Origin: AP-15 sp963703665
GTDB taxonomy: Bacteria; Pseudomonadota; Alphaproteobacteria; ATCC43930; CGMCC-115725
DNA length: 64,000 nt
Assembly (NCBI GenBank): GCA_963703665.1
Contig: CAVPFB010000010.1
Span: 62,001 to 126,000 of the forward strand
Direction of reading: 5' to 3'
This document shows positions 1 to 9,469 of the stretch, piece after piece; positions within the stretch are counted from its first letter, which is position 1; every line of letters begins with the position of its first letter. The notes under the pieces are model-generated. The model was not told the origin of the DNA. It did not search any database and saw only the letters and a program-made list of their open reading frames with translations. The translations under genes were made by a program, and so were the position numbers.

Positions 1-756
1 CGCACCAAGCCGCGGCTGCGCTGCCACAGCCGGCGCAGGAGCCGCGCCAGCAGCACGGCGGCGATCGACCCGGCGAAGAACCATCCGAGAATCGCGCCGA
101 TCAGATCGAGCTCGCGCGCCACCGCCGGCGACGGCAGGCGCATATGGGCAAAGGCGGTGCGGGTCCAGGCAGGGTCGGCGGCGAGGGCGGCGACCTGCCG
201 CCCGGCTTCGATCGCGCCGAGCAAGGACAGGACCGGCACCAGCACCGCGACGACGAGCGCGCCCGGGTGCACCGGTGCGTACCACGGCCGGACCCGCAGC
301 CAATAATGCAGACCGATCATCGCGTGGCTCCAGGCGACCACCAGGGTTAGCAGCTGCAGCACGCCGCGCTCGGGCGCATGAACGAAATAGTTCCATAGAA
401 AATATTTGTAATATAGGTCGTAGGTGCCGAAAAAACTGTCGGAAATGCGGGTCCCAACGACGTGACGGGCGAGCAGGATCGGGATCGCAAAGCCAAGCCC
501 GACCTGCATCAGCTCACCGACGCGCAGCCGCAGGGTCCGCCGCTCCCATAACGCCCACAGCGCCAGCGTGTAATGCGCGAGGAAGCTGCCATAGAGCAGC
601 GCCCGCGCCAGCGGGTTCGACCAGAAGCGAAAGACGCAGACGAGCACGTCCTCCATCGCCGGCAGCGATATGAGTCCCGTGGCGTGATTCTAAGAGATGC
701 ATCGTCACATAGGCGAGCATCACCATGCCCGAAAAAAGCCGCACTCGGCGGATCAT
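1..756 (-). CDS. Adenylate/guanylate cyclase-like protein, membrane N-terminal part (partial, one frameshift)
   Basis: The reading begins at 756 with MIRRVRLFSGMVML and runs off the left edge, so only the N-terminal membrane half is present. A +1 shift near 690 is needed; after it the frame reads LLNHATGLISLP and continues open to base 1 through several hydrophobic segments (LLYGSFLAHYTLALWALW, VGLGFAIPILLARHVVG). The THLLNHALGL-like opening followed by a five- or six-helix domain is what I know from alphaproteobacterial class III adenylate cyclases with a fumarate-reductase-like membrane sensor; the catalytic domain would lie outside the window. It is transcribed away from the ABC operon. 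The shift looks like one inserted base and may be an assembly error. The family call is from memory of the N-terminal domain only, so cyclase activity is inferred. Confidence 0.6.
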
Positions 757-921
757 TGGGCGCCCCGAAGGCGAAGGGGATGGTGCCCGATCGCGAGTTC
801 CATTGCCGGCGCGCGTTCAGTCGACCATAGGCCGGCGGGTCGCAGTGCTGCGCGCTTGCGCCGCACTGCGCGGACCGGCGGAGAATGGCAAAACGGCGCG
901 GCCATGCTAGGGGCCTGCTCT

Positions 922-1884
922 ATGCTGGAGATCCGTCATCTGGTCAAACATTTCGGGCCGCTGGTCGCGGTCGACGATGTGTCGTTCGCGGTGCCGCGCG
1001 GCGAAGTCTTGGGGTTTCTCGGGCCCAACGGAGCCGGCAAATCGACGACGATGAAGATGATCACCGGCTTTGTTGCGCCCACCGCCGGCACCGCGATCGT
1101 CTGTGGCCACGACATCGCTAGCGAACCGATCGCGGCCAAGCGCTGCATCGGCTATCTGCCGGAGGGCGCCCCCGCCTACCCCGACATGACCCCGGCCCAG
1201 TTCCTCGGCTTCATTGCCCATATCCGCGGCTTTGCCGGACGCGAGGCGCAACTGCGCATCGGCCGGGTGGTCGAGATGATCCATATCGCCGAGGTCCTGC
1301 ACCAGCCGATCGAGACTTTGTCGAAGGGCTATCGGCGCCGCGTCGGGGTGGCCCAGGCATTGCTGCACGACCCGCAGGTGCTGATCCTCGACGAGCCGAC
1401 CGACGGGCTCGACCCCAACCAGAAATACGAAATGCGCAAGATCATTGCCGCGATGCGCCCCGACAAGGCGATCATCATCTCGACCCACCTGCTCGAAGAG
1501 GTCGAGGCGGTGTGCAGCCGGGCGATCATCATCGCTCGCGGCCGGGTCCTCGCCGACGCGACCCCGGCCGAGCTCGTACGGCGCTCGCGCCACCACAATG
1601 CGGTGCGCCTCGTCGTCGCCGGCGGCGAGCCTGCGCAAATCCGGGCCGAGCTGCTGCGCCTGCCGGCGGTGGCCGCGGTCGAGCCGGTCATCGACGGCGA
1701 GGGCGACGCGCTCGTGGTCTTTCCGCGGGGCGGCGAGGATGTCGTCGCCGATGTCGCCGACCTCGCCCGCGCCCACCGCTGGCAGGTGGCGCTGTTGCGG
1801 GTCGAGCACGGCCGGCTCGACGACGTGTTTCGCGAGATCACCACAACACCCGCCGAGACCGCCCCGCTCCCCGCTGCCGCCTGA
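922..1884 (+). CDS. ABC transporter ATP-binding protein (GldA-like)
   Basis: A 320-residue cytoplasmic ATPase that would energise the permease encoded next to it. Walker A is GPNGAGKSTT near residue 38, the signature loop is LSKGYRRRVGVAQ, Walker B is LILDEPTDGLDP and the switch histidine is in STHLLEE. The C-terminal extension of about 100 residues is typical of gliding-motility/Nos-type export ATPases. The ATG at 922 was chosen over upstream in-frame codons because homology starts at MLEIRHLVKHFG. It lies 6 bases before the permease gene, and the order ATPase, permease, GldG, DUF4340 identifies the operon type. The substrate is unknown; in Bacteroidetes this set is linked to gliding, but elsewhere its role is not established. 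Confidence 0.9.
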   Translation: MLEIRHLVKHFGPLVAVDDVSFAVPRGEVLGFLGPNGAGKSTTMKMITGFVAPTAGTAIVCGHDIASEPIAAKRCIGYLPEGAPAYPDMTPAQFLGFIAHIRGFAGREAQLRIGRVVEMIHIAEVLHQPIETLSKGYRRRVGVAQALLHDPQVLILDEPTDGLDPNQKYEMRKIIAAMRPDKAIIISTHLLEEVEAVCSRAIIIARGRVLADATPAELVRRSRHHNAVRLVVAGGEPAQIRAELLRLPAVAAVEPVIDGEGDALVVFPRGGEDVVADVADLARAHRWQVALLRVEHGRLDDVFREITTTPAETAPLPAAA

Positions 1885-1890
1885 CCCCGA

Positions 1891-2625
1891 ATGCGCAACG
1901 TCCTGACCATCTTTCGCCGCGAGCTCGCGAGCTATTTCGCGACGCCGCTCGCCTACGTGTTCATCGTGATTTTCCTGGTCATGGCCGGGGTGCTGACGTT
2001 TTTCGTCGGCGATTTCTTCGAACGCGGCCAGGCCGACCTGCAGCCCTTCTTTGCTTTTCATCCGTGGCTCTACCTGGTGCTGATCCCGGCATTGTCGATG
2101 CGGCTGTGGGCGGAAGAGCGCAAGAGCGGGACGATCGAGCTGTTCCTGACCCTGCCGATCCGCATGACCGAGGCGGTCGTCGGAAAATTCCTCGCCGCCT
2201 GGTGCTTTGCCGGGATCGCGCTGGCGCTGACCTTTCCGTTCTGGATCACGGTCAACCTGCTCGGCCATCCCGACAACGGGGTGATCCTGGCGAGCTATAT
2301 CGGCAGCTTGCTGATGGCCGGCGCCTTGCTCGCGATCGGCGCCTGCGTATCGGCGGCGACCAAGAACCAGGTGATCGCCTTTGTCGTGACTGCGGCTATC
2401 GCCTTCGTGTTTATCGTCGCCGGGTCGCCGGTGGTGCTGGGGCTGCTCCAGGGCTGGGCGCCGCAATGGCTGATCGGGGCCGTCACCGGGGCGAGTTTCC
2501 TCGACCACTTCAGCGCCATCACCCGCGGCGTGCTCGATGTGCGCGACGTCGCTTATTTCGTGTCGATCATGATCGCCTTCCTGTTCGCCAACGCGATCCT
2601 GGTCGACCTCGAAAAGGCCGAGTGA
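1891..2625 (+). CDS. ABC transporter permease (GldF/ABC-2 type)
   Basis: A 244-residue integral membrane protein with about six hydrophobic helices. It opens with VLTIFRRELASYFATPLAYVF, which places a short cytoplasmic N-terminus before helix 1, and contains the conserved EERKSGTIELFLTLP loop between helices 2 and 3 seen in ABC-2 permeases of the GldF/NosY group. It sits 6 bases after the ATPase and its stop precedes the next start by one base, so the genes are very likely co-translated. Together they would form the transmembrane core, probably as a homodimer. The substrate cannot be read from sequence. No frame disruption is seen. Confidence 0.88.
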   Translation: MRNVLTIFRRELASYFATPLAYVFIVIFLVMAGVLTFFVGDFFERGQADLQPFFAFHPWLYLVLIPALSMRLWAEERKSGTIELFLTLPIRMTEAVVGKFLAAWCFAGIALALTFPFWITVNLLGHPDNGVILASYIGSLLMAGALLAIGACVSAATKNQVIAFVVTAAIAFVFIVAGSPVVLGLLQGWAPQWLIGAVTGASFLDHFSAITRGVLDVRDVAYFVSIMIAFLFANAILVDLEKAE

Positions 2626-2626
2626 A

Positions 2627-4579
2627 ATGAACTCGACGTCCCGCCCTGCCGGCTTTTTTGCCTCGCGCCGAACGGTCGCGGCCGCTGCGCTCGTCTGCAT
2701 CGGGCTGATGCTGGTATCGGCCAACATCATCATCGCGCGCTTTTTTGCCGAGCGGCTCGATCTGACCGCCGAGCACCTCTACACCTTGTCGCCCGGCACC
2801 CTGCACACGCTCGCCAAGATCGACGAGCCGATCACCCTGCGCTTTTATTATTCGAGCCGGCTCGGCGACGAGGTCCCGGCCTATGGCGTCTATGCGCAAC
2901 GAGTCCGCCAATTGCTCGACCAGTACGTCGCCGCGGCGCACGGCAAGCTGCGCCTCGAAATCTACCATCCCCAGCCGTTTTCGAATGTCGAGGACCAGGC
3001 GGTGGCCTTCGGCCTGCAGGCGGTGCCGCTCGATCGCGAGGGCGACCAGGTTTACTTCGGCCTCGCCGGCACCAACTCGACCGACGACCAGCAGGTCATC
3101 GCGTTCTTTTCGCCGGAGCGCGAGCGCTTTCTCGAATACGATCTGACCAAGCTCGTACACAGCCTCGCCTTCCCGAAAAAGACCGTGGTCGGGCTGATCA
3201 GCAGCCTGCCGCTCGAAGGCGACATGATGGCGATGATGCAGGGGCGGCCGAGCCAGCCGATGGCCGTGATCCAGCAATTGCAGCAGCTCGACAAGGTCCA
3301 GTCGCTCGGCAGCGATCTCAGCGCCATCCCCGCCGATGTCGACGTCCTGATGCTGGTGCACCCGCAGCACCTCCAGTCAAAGACCTTGTTCGCGATCGAC
3401 CAGTTTGTGCTGAAAGGCGGCAAGGCGCTGGTCTTCGTCGACCCCCATTCCGAATTGCAGGCCTCGCAGCCGAGCCAGCTCAACCCTCCGGGCTCGCCGA
3501 CCGCCAGCAATCTGGCGCCGCTGTTCAAGGCCTGGGGGTTGCAGATGTCGCCGCAATACGTCGCCGGCGACCGGCGCGACGCGCAAGAGGTCAGCGTGCC
3601 GGTCCCCGGCCATGGCGACGAGCCGCTCGACTATATCGCCTGGCTCGACCTTCACGCCGCGAACCTCAATCGCAGCGACATGATCACCGCCGATCTGAGC
3701 CACATCGATCTGGCCTCAGCCGGCATCCTCGAAAAGCTGCCGGGCGCCAAGACCAGCATCGAGCCCTTGATCTCGACCTCGCCCGATTCGACCAAGATCC
3801 CGGTCGACAAGCTCGACGGCATGCCCGACGTCGCCGGCCTGCTCGCCGATTTCAAGCCCAGCGGCATGCGCTACATCCTCGCCGCCCACGTCACCGGCAT
3901 GGTCGACACCGCGTTTCCCGGCGGCCCGCCGAAAGGCGCACCGAATGCGCCGGCGGCCACGCCGGGTGCCGCGAAAGACGCTGCCGGAGCGAGTTGGCTG
4001 AAACAGTCGGCGCATCCGATCAATGTCGTCGTTGTCGCCGACACCGACATGCTCGACGACCGGGTCTGGGTGCAGAGCCAGAATTTCTTCGGCCAGCGAG
4101 TCATCGTGCCGATCGCCAACAACGGCGACTTCGTCGCCAATGCAATCGACGTCTTGGCCGGCGGCCAGGATCTGATCGGCTTGCGCAGCCGCGGCACCGC
4201 GACCCGCCCGTTTGAGGTGGTCGACCGCATCCAGCGCCAAGCCCAGGCGCGCTACAGCGCCGAGGAGCAAGGGTTACAGGCCAAGCTCAAGGGCACCGAA
4301 GCCAAGCTCGCCGACCTGACCGGGAAGGACGGGGCCGACGCTCCCGCCACCCTCTCACCCGATCAGAGCAAAGCTGTCGGGCAGTTCCGCGCCGACATGC
4401 TGCAGACCCGCCGCCAGCTGCGCAACGTGCAGGCGGCATTGCGCCGCAATATTGAGAAGCTCAAGGAAGAGCTCGAATTCCTCGACATCGCGTTGATCCC
4501 GATCATCGTCGCGGCGGTGGCGATCATCGTCGGCGCGGTGCGGGTCAAGCGCCGCCGCCGGCGCACGGTGGAAGCGTGA
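2627..4579 (+). CDS. GldG family / ABC-type uncharacterised transport auxiliary protein
   Basis: A 650-residue protein with one N-terminal membrane anchor (about residues 15-35), a large extracytoplasmic domain and a C-terminal membrane helix (LDIALIPIIVAAVAIIVGAV) followed by a very basic tail of arginines and lysines. The N-terminal ~280 residues match the pattern of PF09822 (ABC_transp_aux): LTAEHLYTLSPGT, then EPITLRFYYS and YHPQPFSNVEDQAVAFGLQ. A charged region of coiled-coil character (residues ~540-625) precedes the last helix. It starts one base after the permease stop, so it is part of the same transcript. GldG proteins partner GldA/GldF exporters; the biochemical role is unknown, probably periplasmic scaffolding or substrate handling. 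Confidence 0.85.
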   Translation: MNSTSRPAGFFASRRTVAAAALVCIGLMLVSANIIIARFFAERLDLTAEHLYTLSPGTLHTLAKIDEPITLRFYYSSRLGDEVPAYGVYAQRVRQLLDQYVAAAHGKLRLEIYHPQPFSNVEDQAVAFGLQAVPLDREGDQVYFGLAGTNSTDDQQVIAFFSPERERFLEYDLTKLVHSLAFPKKTVVGLISSLPLEGDMMAMMQGRPSQPMAVIQQLQQLDKVQSLGSDLSAIPADVDVLMLVHPQHLQSKTLFAIDQFVLKGGKALVFVDPHSELQASQPSQLNPPGSPTASNLAPLFKAWGLQMSPQYVAGDRRDAQEVSVPVPGHGDEPLDYIAWLDLHAANLNRSDMITADLSHIDLASAGILEKLPGAKTSIEPLISTSPDSTKIPVDKLDGMPDVAGLLADFKPSGMRYILAAHVTGMVDTAFPGGPPKGAPNAPAATPGAAKDAAGASWLKQSAHPINVVVVADTDMLDDRVWVQSQNFFGQRVIVPIANNGDFVANAIDVLAGGQDLIGLRSRGTATRPFEVVDRIQRQAQARYSAEEQGLQAKLKGTEAKLADLTGKDGADAPATLSPDQSKAVGQFRADMLQTRRQLRNVQAALRRNIEKLKEELEFLDIALIPIIVAAVAIIVGAVRVKRRRRRTVEA

Positions 4580-4610
4580 GCACCAGACCCGCAACCAGCG
4601 AGAGGGCGCC

Positions 4611-5633
4611 ATGCAGAAGCGCAGCCTGATCCCTCTGGCCGCTGCGACCGTTGTCCTGGTGGTGGTGGCGGCAGTGGCGCTCGCTACCGGCGGCTATAGC
4701 GTCAACCGCGCGTTGCCCGACCAGCGCGCGTTGCCCGGTCTCGCGGACAAGCTCGGTGACGTTGCATCGGTATCGGTTCGGCGCAGCGGCCTGGACCTGA
4801 CATTCATGCGTGACGGAAACGACTGGCTGGTGGCGCAAAAGGGCGACTATCCCGCTACCTCCGGGAAAATCCGCCGGATCGTGCTGGCGCTGGCGGACAT
4901 GACGCTGGTCGAGGCGAAAACGCGCGAGCCCGACCTCTACCCGCGCCTCGAAGTCGAGGGTTCGGGCAACGGCAAATCGACGCTGGTCACGCTACGGGAC
5001 AAATCCTCGACGGTGCTGGCCCGGCTGATCGTCGGCAAGCAGCGCTACGACCGGCTCGGCGCCGGCAATAACGGGGTCTATGTCAGACAGCCCGGCGACC
5101 CACAATCGTGGCTGGCGCGCGGCTCGCTCGACTTCTCCGACGACACCGCCAACTGGCTCGACCGGAAAATCGTCGACATCCCCGACGACCGAGTCGAGAA
5201 GGTCAGCCTGACCCAGCCCGACGGCTCGACCCTTGTGCTCAACCGGGCCGTGCCGAACGCAAAATTCGCGGTCGCGGGCGCGCCAGCAAACGCCAAATAC
5301 AAGGATGAGACGGCCTTGGGCGAACCGGCGATGGCGCTCGAGACCCTCGACCTCGATGACGTGCAGCCGGCGACGAAACTGAGGGTGCCGGACAAGCGTG
5401 TCACCGCCGCGTCATATACGAGCTTCGACGGGCTGACGGTCAGCCTCAGGCTGTTCCAGCACGACAACAAAAACTGGATCGCGCTCGCCGCCGCTGGTTC
5501 CGGCAAGGCCGCCGCCGAGGCGAGGACGATCGATAACCGGGTATCGCGCTGGGTCTACGCGATCCCGTCCTACAAGGCGAAGATGATGGAGACCAGGCTC
5601 GCCGATCTGCTCGAGCCGCCCAAGGGCTCCTGA
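4611..5633 (+). CDS. DUF4340 domain-containing protein
   Basis: A 340-residue protein with an N-terminal membrane anchor (LIPLAAATVVLVVVAAVALAT) and an otherwise soluble domain predicted outside the membrane. The segment LPGLADKLGDVASVSVRR followed by DWLVAQKGDYPAT and IRRIVLALADMTLVEAKT is typical of DUF4340, a family that accompanies GldG/ABC permease operons. It begins 31 bases after the GldG stop and has a purine-rich ribosome site upstream (gcgagagggcgcc). It is the last gene of the four-gene operon. No enzymatic motif is visible; I infer it works with GldG at the periplasmic face of the exporter. Confidence 0.82.
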   Translation: MQKRSLIPLAAATVVLVVVAAVALATGGYSVNRALPDQRALPGLADKLGDVASVSVRRSGLDLTFMRDGNDWLVAQKGDYPATSGKIRRIVLALADMTLVEAKTREPDLYPRLEVEGSGNGKSTLVTLRDKSSTVLARLIVGKQRYDRLGAGNNGVYVRQPGDPQSWLARGSLDFSDDTANWLDRKIVDIPDDRVEKVSLTQPDGSTLVLNRAVPNAKFAVAGAPANAKYKDETALGEPAMALETLDLDDVQPATKLRVPDKRVTAASYTSFDGLTVSLRLFQHDNKNWIALAAAGSGKAAAEARTIDNRVSRWVYAIPSYKAKMMETRLADLLEPPKGS

Positions 5634-5743
5634 TCCCCGCGCTCCGACCCTTTCCAGTTCTGACGCCAGTTGCAAACGGGTGGCGCCGCATGGCGTCGCC
5701 GGCTTAGATTTCGCCGACCGAGATCAATCAGGGGAAACGCGAC

Positions 5744-6829
5744 ATGGCCATCGGTGCGGAACTTCTGACCGGCGCGCTCGCCGGCATCGCCTTTGTCGGC
5801 TGCAGCCTGGCCAATACGCGGCCAGCGCACGCCGCGCAGGGTCGAACACAACCCGGACGGCGGCGCGAGGTCGTCGTCAGCGGCAAGCGGGTCAAGACCG
5901 TCGACGTCCACGCCCACACCATCGTCCCGGAGGCGGCGGCGGTAATCAAACACCCGCTCGAGGCGCCGGGGCTGTTGTGGCAGAACCTCGGCGACCGCAT
6001 CGCCGAGATGGATGCGGAGGGGATCGACGTCGAGGCGCTCAGCATCAACCCCTACTGGTATCGCGCCGAACGCGACGCGGCGGCCGAATTGATCAAGATC
6101 CAGAACGAGAAATTGGCCGAATTCTGCGCCGCCACCCCCGACCGCTTCGTCGCCTTTGCGACGGTGGCGTTGCAGCACCCGCCGCTCGCCGTCGAGCAGC
6201 TCGAATACGCGATCAAGACATTGGGGCTGCGCGGGCTTTCGGTCGGAGGCAGCGTCGCCGGGCAGGAATTGGCCGACCCGAAATTCCACCCGGTCTGGGC
6301 CAAGGCCGAGGAGCTCGGCATCCTGATCTTCATGCATCCCCTCGGCACCCGCGAATTGGAGCCGAGCGGCCGGCTCAAGGGCAGCGGCTTGTTGACCAAC
6401 ACGATCGGCAATCCGCTCGAAACCACGATCGCGTTGTCGCACCTGATCTTCGAGGGCACGCTCGACCGGTTTCCGGGGCTCAAGATCTGTGCCGCGCATG
6501 GCGGCGGGTTTCTGCCGTCCTATGCCGCGCGCTCGGACGCGGTGATCACCACCTTCCCGAACCGGGTCGGCCCGCTGCCCAAGAAAAAGCCGACCCAATA
6601 CCTGAAGGACGGTCAGCTCTATTTCGACACGATCATGTTCACCGGGGAGGGGATGCGGCACCTGATCGCCGAGAGCGGCGTCGGCCAGATCATGATCGGC
6701 ACCGACTACCCGTTCCCGTGGAACAAGGTGCCGGTCGACCACGTCATGTCGATCCCCGGCCTCAGCGACGACGACAAGATCGCGATCCTCGGCGGCACCG
6801 CCGCCAAGCTCCTCGGGCTCGAAGCATAG
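5744..6829 (+). CDS. Amidohydrolase family protein (ACMSD-like)
   Basis: A 361-residue TIM-barrel metal-dependent hydrolase of the amidohydrolase-2 group, which includes aminocarboxymuconate-semialdehyde decarboxylase. Metal ligands are visible as DVHAHTI near residue 53, FMHPLGT near 196, CAAHGGG near 246 and MIGTDYPFPW near 318. A hydrophobic N-terminus ending AHAAQ suggests export or a lipid anchor, unusual for the family, so the start at 5744 (preceded by aggggaa) deserves care. The closest relatives act on aromatic or cyclic carboxylates by decarboxylation or hydrolysis; the substrate here is unknown. It is alone on its transcript; the next gene downstream is a remnant. Confidence 0.82.
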   Translation: MAIGAELLTGALAGIAFVGCSLANTRPAHAAQGRTQPGRRREVVVSGKRVKTVDVHAHTIVPEAAAVIKHPLEAPGLLWQNLGDRIAEMDAEGIDVEALSINPYWYRAERDAAAELIKIQNEKLAEFCAATPDRFVAFATVALQHPPLAVEQLEYAIKTLGLRGLSVGGSVAGQELADPKFHPVWAKAEELGILIFMHPLGTRELEPSGRLKGSGLLTNTIGNPLETTIALSHLIFEGTLDRFPGLKICAAHGGGFLPSYAARSDAVITTFPNRVGPLPKKKPTQYLKDGQLYFDTIMFTGEGMRHLIAESGVGQIMIGTDYPFPWNKVPVDHVMSIPGLSDDDKIAILGGTAAKLLGLEA

Positions 6830-6837
6830 GAAAAGCG

Positions 6838-6876
6838 CCCCTCACCCAGCCCTCTCCCCGCGGAAGGGGAGAGGGA
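6838..6876. repeat. Dispersed palindromic repeat with GC-rich hairpin
   Basis: A perfect 10-base stem (6850-6859 with 6866-6875) sits just after the amidohydrolase stop, inside a cctcaccc...gggga context. The same style of CCCTCACCC/GGGTGAGGG element recurs at 31216, 51821 and 60934. There is no T-run, so I call it a repeat rather than an intrinsic terminator, though it could act as one or as an mRNA stabiliser. Confidence 0.6.
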
Positions 6877-6882
6877 AGACGC

Positions 6883-7149
6883 TTGGCGCATCTCGCCAGG
6901 GCCACGCTGCGCCGCAGCCAGACGCGCTGGACCGACGCGCGCATCGAGGCGGAGAGAGCGGTCTCGCTCGACCATAATAAATCGGCGGCGCTCTACGGGC
7001 TCGGCCTCGTCTTTACGCATGTCGGCCAGCCGGAGGAGGGCATTCCCCATGCCGAGAAGGCGATCCGGATCGGCCCGCGAGACCCGCGGGTTTCTGCCAT
7101 GCAGCACGGGCTGGGGAACTGCCATCTGTTGCTCGGCCGCCTCGAATAA
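6883..7149 (+). pseudogene. TPR-repeat protein remnant
   Basis: An open stretch ending in TAA at 7147-7149 encodes about 85 residues with two recognisable tetratricopeptide units: RTDARIEAERAVSLD-like text around 6930-6980, then AALYGLGLVFTHVGQPEEG, AEKAIRIGPRDPR and HGLGNCHLLLGRLE. This pattern matches the C-terminal TPR region of alphaproteobacterial adenylate-cyclase/TPR signalling proteins as I know them. There is no start codon or upstream domain; the segment emerges straight from a palindromic repeat. I therefore read it as a decayed fragment. Confidence is good for TPR character and low for the parent family. Confidence 0.5.
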
Positions 7150-7273
7150 CCAGAACCCGTTTCACCGCGACGGCAGGGAAGGTCTAAACTCGCCGGACTA
7201 ACCGCGAGAGCGTAATTCGGCGGAATCCGGAGGGGACTTGTCGGGCCGCGGGCGAAGGGCGGAGGAAATCGGG

Positions 7274-8887
7274 ATGAAGGCGGACTACGTGATCGTCGGC
7301 GCCGGCTCGGCCGGGTGCGTGTTGGCCAATCGGCTCAGCGAAGACCCGGCGACGCGCGTCGTCTTGATCGAGGCCGGCGGGCCCGACCGCAACCCTTTGA
7401 TCCATGTGCCGGCCGGCTACATGAAATTGCTCGACCATCCGACCCTGACCTGGGGCTATCACGCCGAGCCCGATCCCGGCACCAACGGCCGCGCCATCCC
7501 CTATCCGCGCGGCCGGGTGCTGGGCGGCTCCAGCTCGATCAACGGGATGATCTATGTCCGCGGCCAGCCCGAGGATTTCGACCATTGGGGCCAGCTCGGC
7601 AACCGCGGCTGGTCGTGGGACGACGTGCTGCCCTATTTCAAAAAGGCCGAGAGCTGGGAAGGCGATGCCGACGAGTTTCACGGCAAGGGCGGGCCGCTGT
7701 TGACCTCGAGCGCCGCCGACAAGCCGCTGCTGTGCCATACGATGATCGAGGCTGGGCGAGAGATCGGTCTCGAATATCGCGCCGACGTGAACCACCTGCC
7801 GGCCGGCTCCGGCGACACGATTGGCTGGGTCCAGCAGACCCGTCGCGGCCGTCGCCGGCAGAGTGCCGCGCGCACCTATCTGCGGGCGGCGAAAAAACGG
7901 CCCAACCTGCGGGTCGTCACCAACGCGCAGGTGCACCGCGTGGTGCTCGACGGCAACCGTGCCACCGGCGTCGAATTCGCCCGCAACGGCTCGGGGTACC
8001 ACAGCGAGCGGGTCGATGCGGCCCGCGAGGTGATCCTCTCGGCCGGCGCCATCGGCTCGCCGCACGTCCTGCAATTGTCCGGGGTGGGCGATCCCGACCA
8101 TCTCGGCCGAGTCGGCATCGAGGTCCGGCACGCCTTGCCCGGGGTCGGCCGGAATTTCCAGGACCATTACATCGCGCGCGTCGCCTGCTCGGTCGCCGGC
8201 GCCAGGACCTTGAACGAGAAATCCCGCGGACTGCCGTTTGCCGGCGAAGTCCTGCGCTACCTCGTCGCCGGCAGCGGCATGTTGACCTATGCCTCCTCGC
8301 TCGTCTGCGCCTCGGTCAAAGTCTTGGAGGAATTGGCCACCCCCGACATCCAGTGCCTGTTCTCGCCCGGCAGCTTTGCGCCGGGGCCGGTGCGCCGGCT
8401 CGACGACAAGCCCGGCATGACCGTCGGCATGTGGCAGATGCGCCCCTTGTCGCGCGGCTATGTCGAGGCTCGATCGCCAAACCCGGCCGAGCAGCCGGCG
8501 ATCAACCCGCGCTATCTCGCCGAGGATGCCGACCGGCGCTGCGTGGTCGGAGGGCTCAAGCTGGCGCGGCGGCTGTTCGCCGCACCGGCGATCAAGAAGT
8601 ACGTCGTCGCCGAGACCCTCCCGGGCGCGAATGTCCGCAGTGACGACGAGCTTCTCGATTACGCCCGACAATACGGCTCGACCGTGTTTCATGCGACTTG
8701 CAGCTGCAGGATGGGACCCGACCCGATGGCGGTTGTCGACGATCATCTGCGCGTCCGCGGGCTCGACGGGCTGCGGGTGATCGACGCCTCGGTGATGCCG
8801 GCGGTGACCTCGACCAACACCAACGCGCCGACCATCATGATCGCCGAAAAGGGTGCGGCGATGATCCTTGCCGACGCGCGCAGCTGA
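7274..8887 (+). CDS. GMC family FAD-dependent oxidoreductase (choline dehydrogenase-like)
   Basis: A 537-residue flavoprotein that oxidises an alcohol using FAD. The dinucleotide fold is VGAGSAGCVLANRL at the N-terminus; GMC signature 1 is RVLGGSSSINGMIYVRG (about residues 80-96) and signature 2 is SAGAIGSPHVLQLSGVG (about 257-273). The C-terminal active-site region reads FHATCSCRMG, and the FAD-binding tail reads DASVMPAVTSTNTNAPT. The start at 7274 follows GGAGG at 7261-7265, rejecting an in-frame upstream codon at 7238. Length is normal for the family. The substrate is not predictable; neighbours do not include betaine genes. It appears to be monocistronic. Confidence 0.92.
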   Translation: MKADYVIVGAGSAGCVLANRLSEDPATRVVLIEAGGPDRNPLIHVPAGYMKLLDHPTLTWGYHAEPDPGTNGRAIPYPRGRVLGGSSSINGMIYVRGQPEDFDHWGQLGNRGWSWDDVLPYFKKAESWEGDADEFHGKGGPLLTSSAADKPLLCHTMIEAGREIGLEYRADVNHLPAGSGDTIGWVQQTRRGRRRQSAARTYLRAAKKRPNLRVVTNAQVHRVVLDGNRATGVEFARNGSGYHSERVDAAREVILSAGAIGSPHVLQLSGVGDPDHLGRVGIEVRHALPGVGRNFQDHYIARVACSVAGARTLNEKSRGLPFAGEVLRYLVAGSGMLTYASSLVCASVKVLEELATPDIQCLFSPGSFAPGPVRRLDDKPGMTVGMWQMRPLSRGYVEARSPNPAEQPAINPRYLAEDADRRCVVGGLKLARRLFAAPAIKKYVVAETLPGANVRSDDELLDYARQYGSTVFHATCSCRMGPDPMAVVDDHLRVRGLDGLRVIDASVMPAVTSTNTNAPTIMIAEKGAAMILADARS

Positions 8888-8998
8888 CGACGACGCCCGC
8901 CGCGTCAGACCGGCCACGCAAACGACGGGGCGCCCCCGACGGGGCGGGCGTGCGCGAACGAGCGGTGGCCAGATCGCCGTTTTGTCGCGCGCGGCCCG

Positions 8999-9469
8999 CT
9001 ATCTGTGCTCGTAGATCCGCCTTCGTGTCGGCGCCCGATGGATTGCGAGCGACAGGCGCCGGTTCAGCCGCTCGAGCGCATTCTGGTCCAGCTCGAGACC
9101 AACCCACCCGTAGCCGGGATGAAGGATGGCGAGGTCGACACCGGTGCCGTCCGGCTGCACCCACCAATTGCCCACGGTAGCGACGTTTATCCTGGCTCCC
9201 GGCGCAGGGCCGGCGATCGGCCGCGACGGCTTCATTTCGGCGCGCATTTGCGCCAACATATCGATCATTTTATCGACGTCGGCCGTGTCCAGGGTCAGAG
9301 TGGCCGGAGGGTTGCTCGGCAATTTTACTGTCAAGGTCGTTTTCTGTTGGTTTATTGTCCATGCCGGTGCGGGACTTGTCTGTGCTTGGCAAGGTGAATA
9401 CTGAATACATGCGATAAGCAACGCGGTAAAGCTCAGAAAAGCTGCATCGACAATGAAACGTTTCGTCAT
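8999..9469 (-). CDS. Secreted hypothetical protein
   Basis: A 156-residue protein with a clear Sec signal peptide: basic MTKRF, a hydrophobic core (FLSFTALLIACIQY) and a likely cleavage after CQAQ. The mature part contains LPSNPPATLTLDTADVDKMIDMLAQMRAEMKP and a tail with LDQNALERLNRRLSL, resembling small exported proteins of Bradyrhizobium-type genomes that I cannot assign to a named family. The ATG at 9469 was preferred over the one at 9475 because GGGGA lies about 7 bases upstream of it. Its base composition is less GC-rich than the flanks, consistent with a recently acquired orphan. It is convergent with the GMC gene. Confidence 0.6.
   Translation of the reverse strand: MTKRFIVDAAFLSFTALLIACIQYSPCQAQTSPAPAWTINQQKTTLTVKLPSNPPATLTLDTADVDKMIDMLAQMRAEMKPSRPIAGPAPGARINVATVGNWWVQPDGTGVDLAILHPGYGWVGLELDQNALERLNRRLSLAIHRAPTRRRIYEHR

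Noticed and set aside
907..2733. A 608-codon minus-strand open frame opposite the ABC genes
   Set aside because: Shadow of two well-supported plus-strand genes with conserved ABC motifs; no start site or domains of its own.
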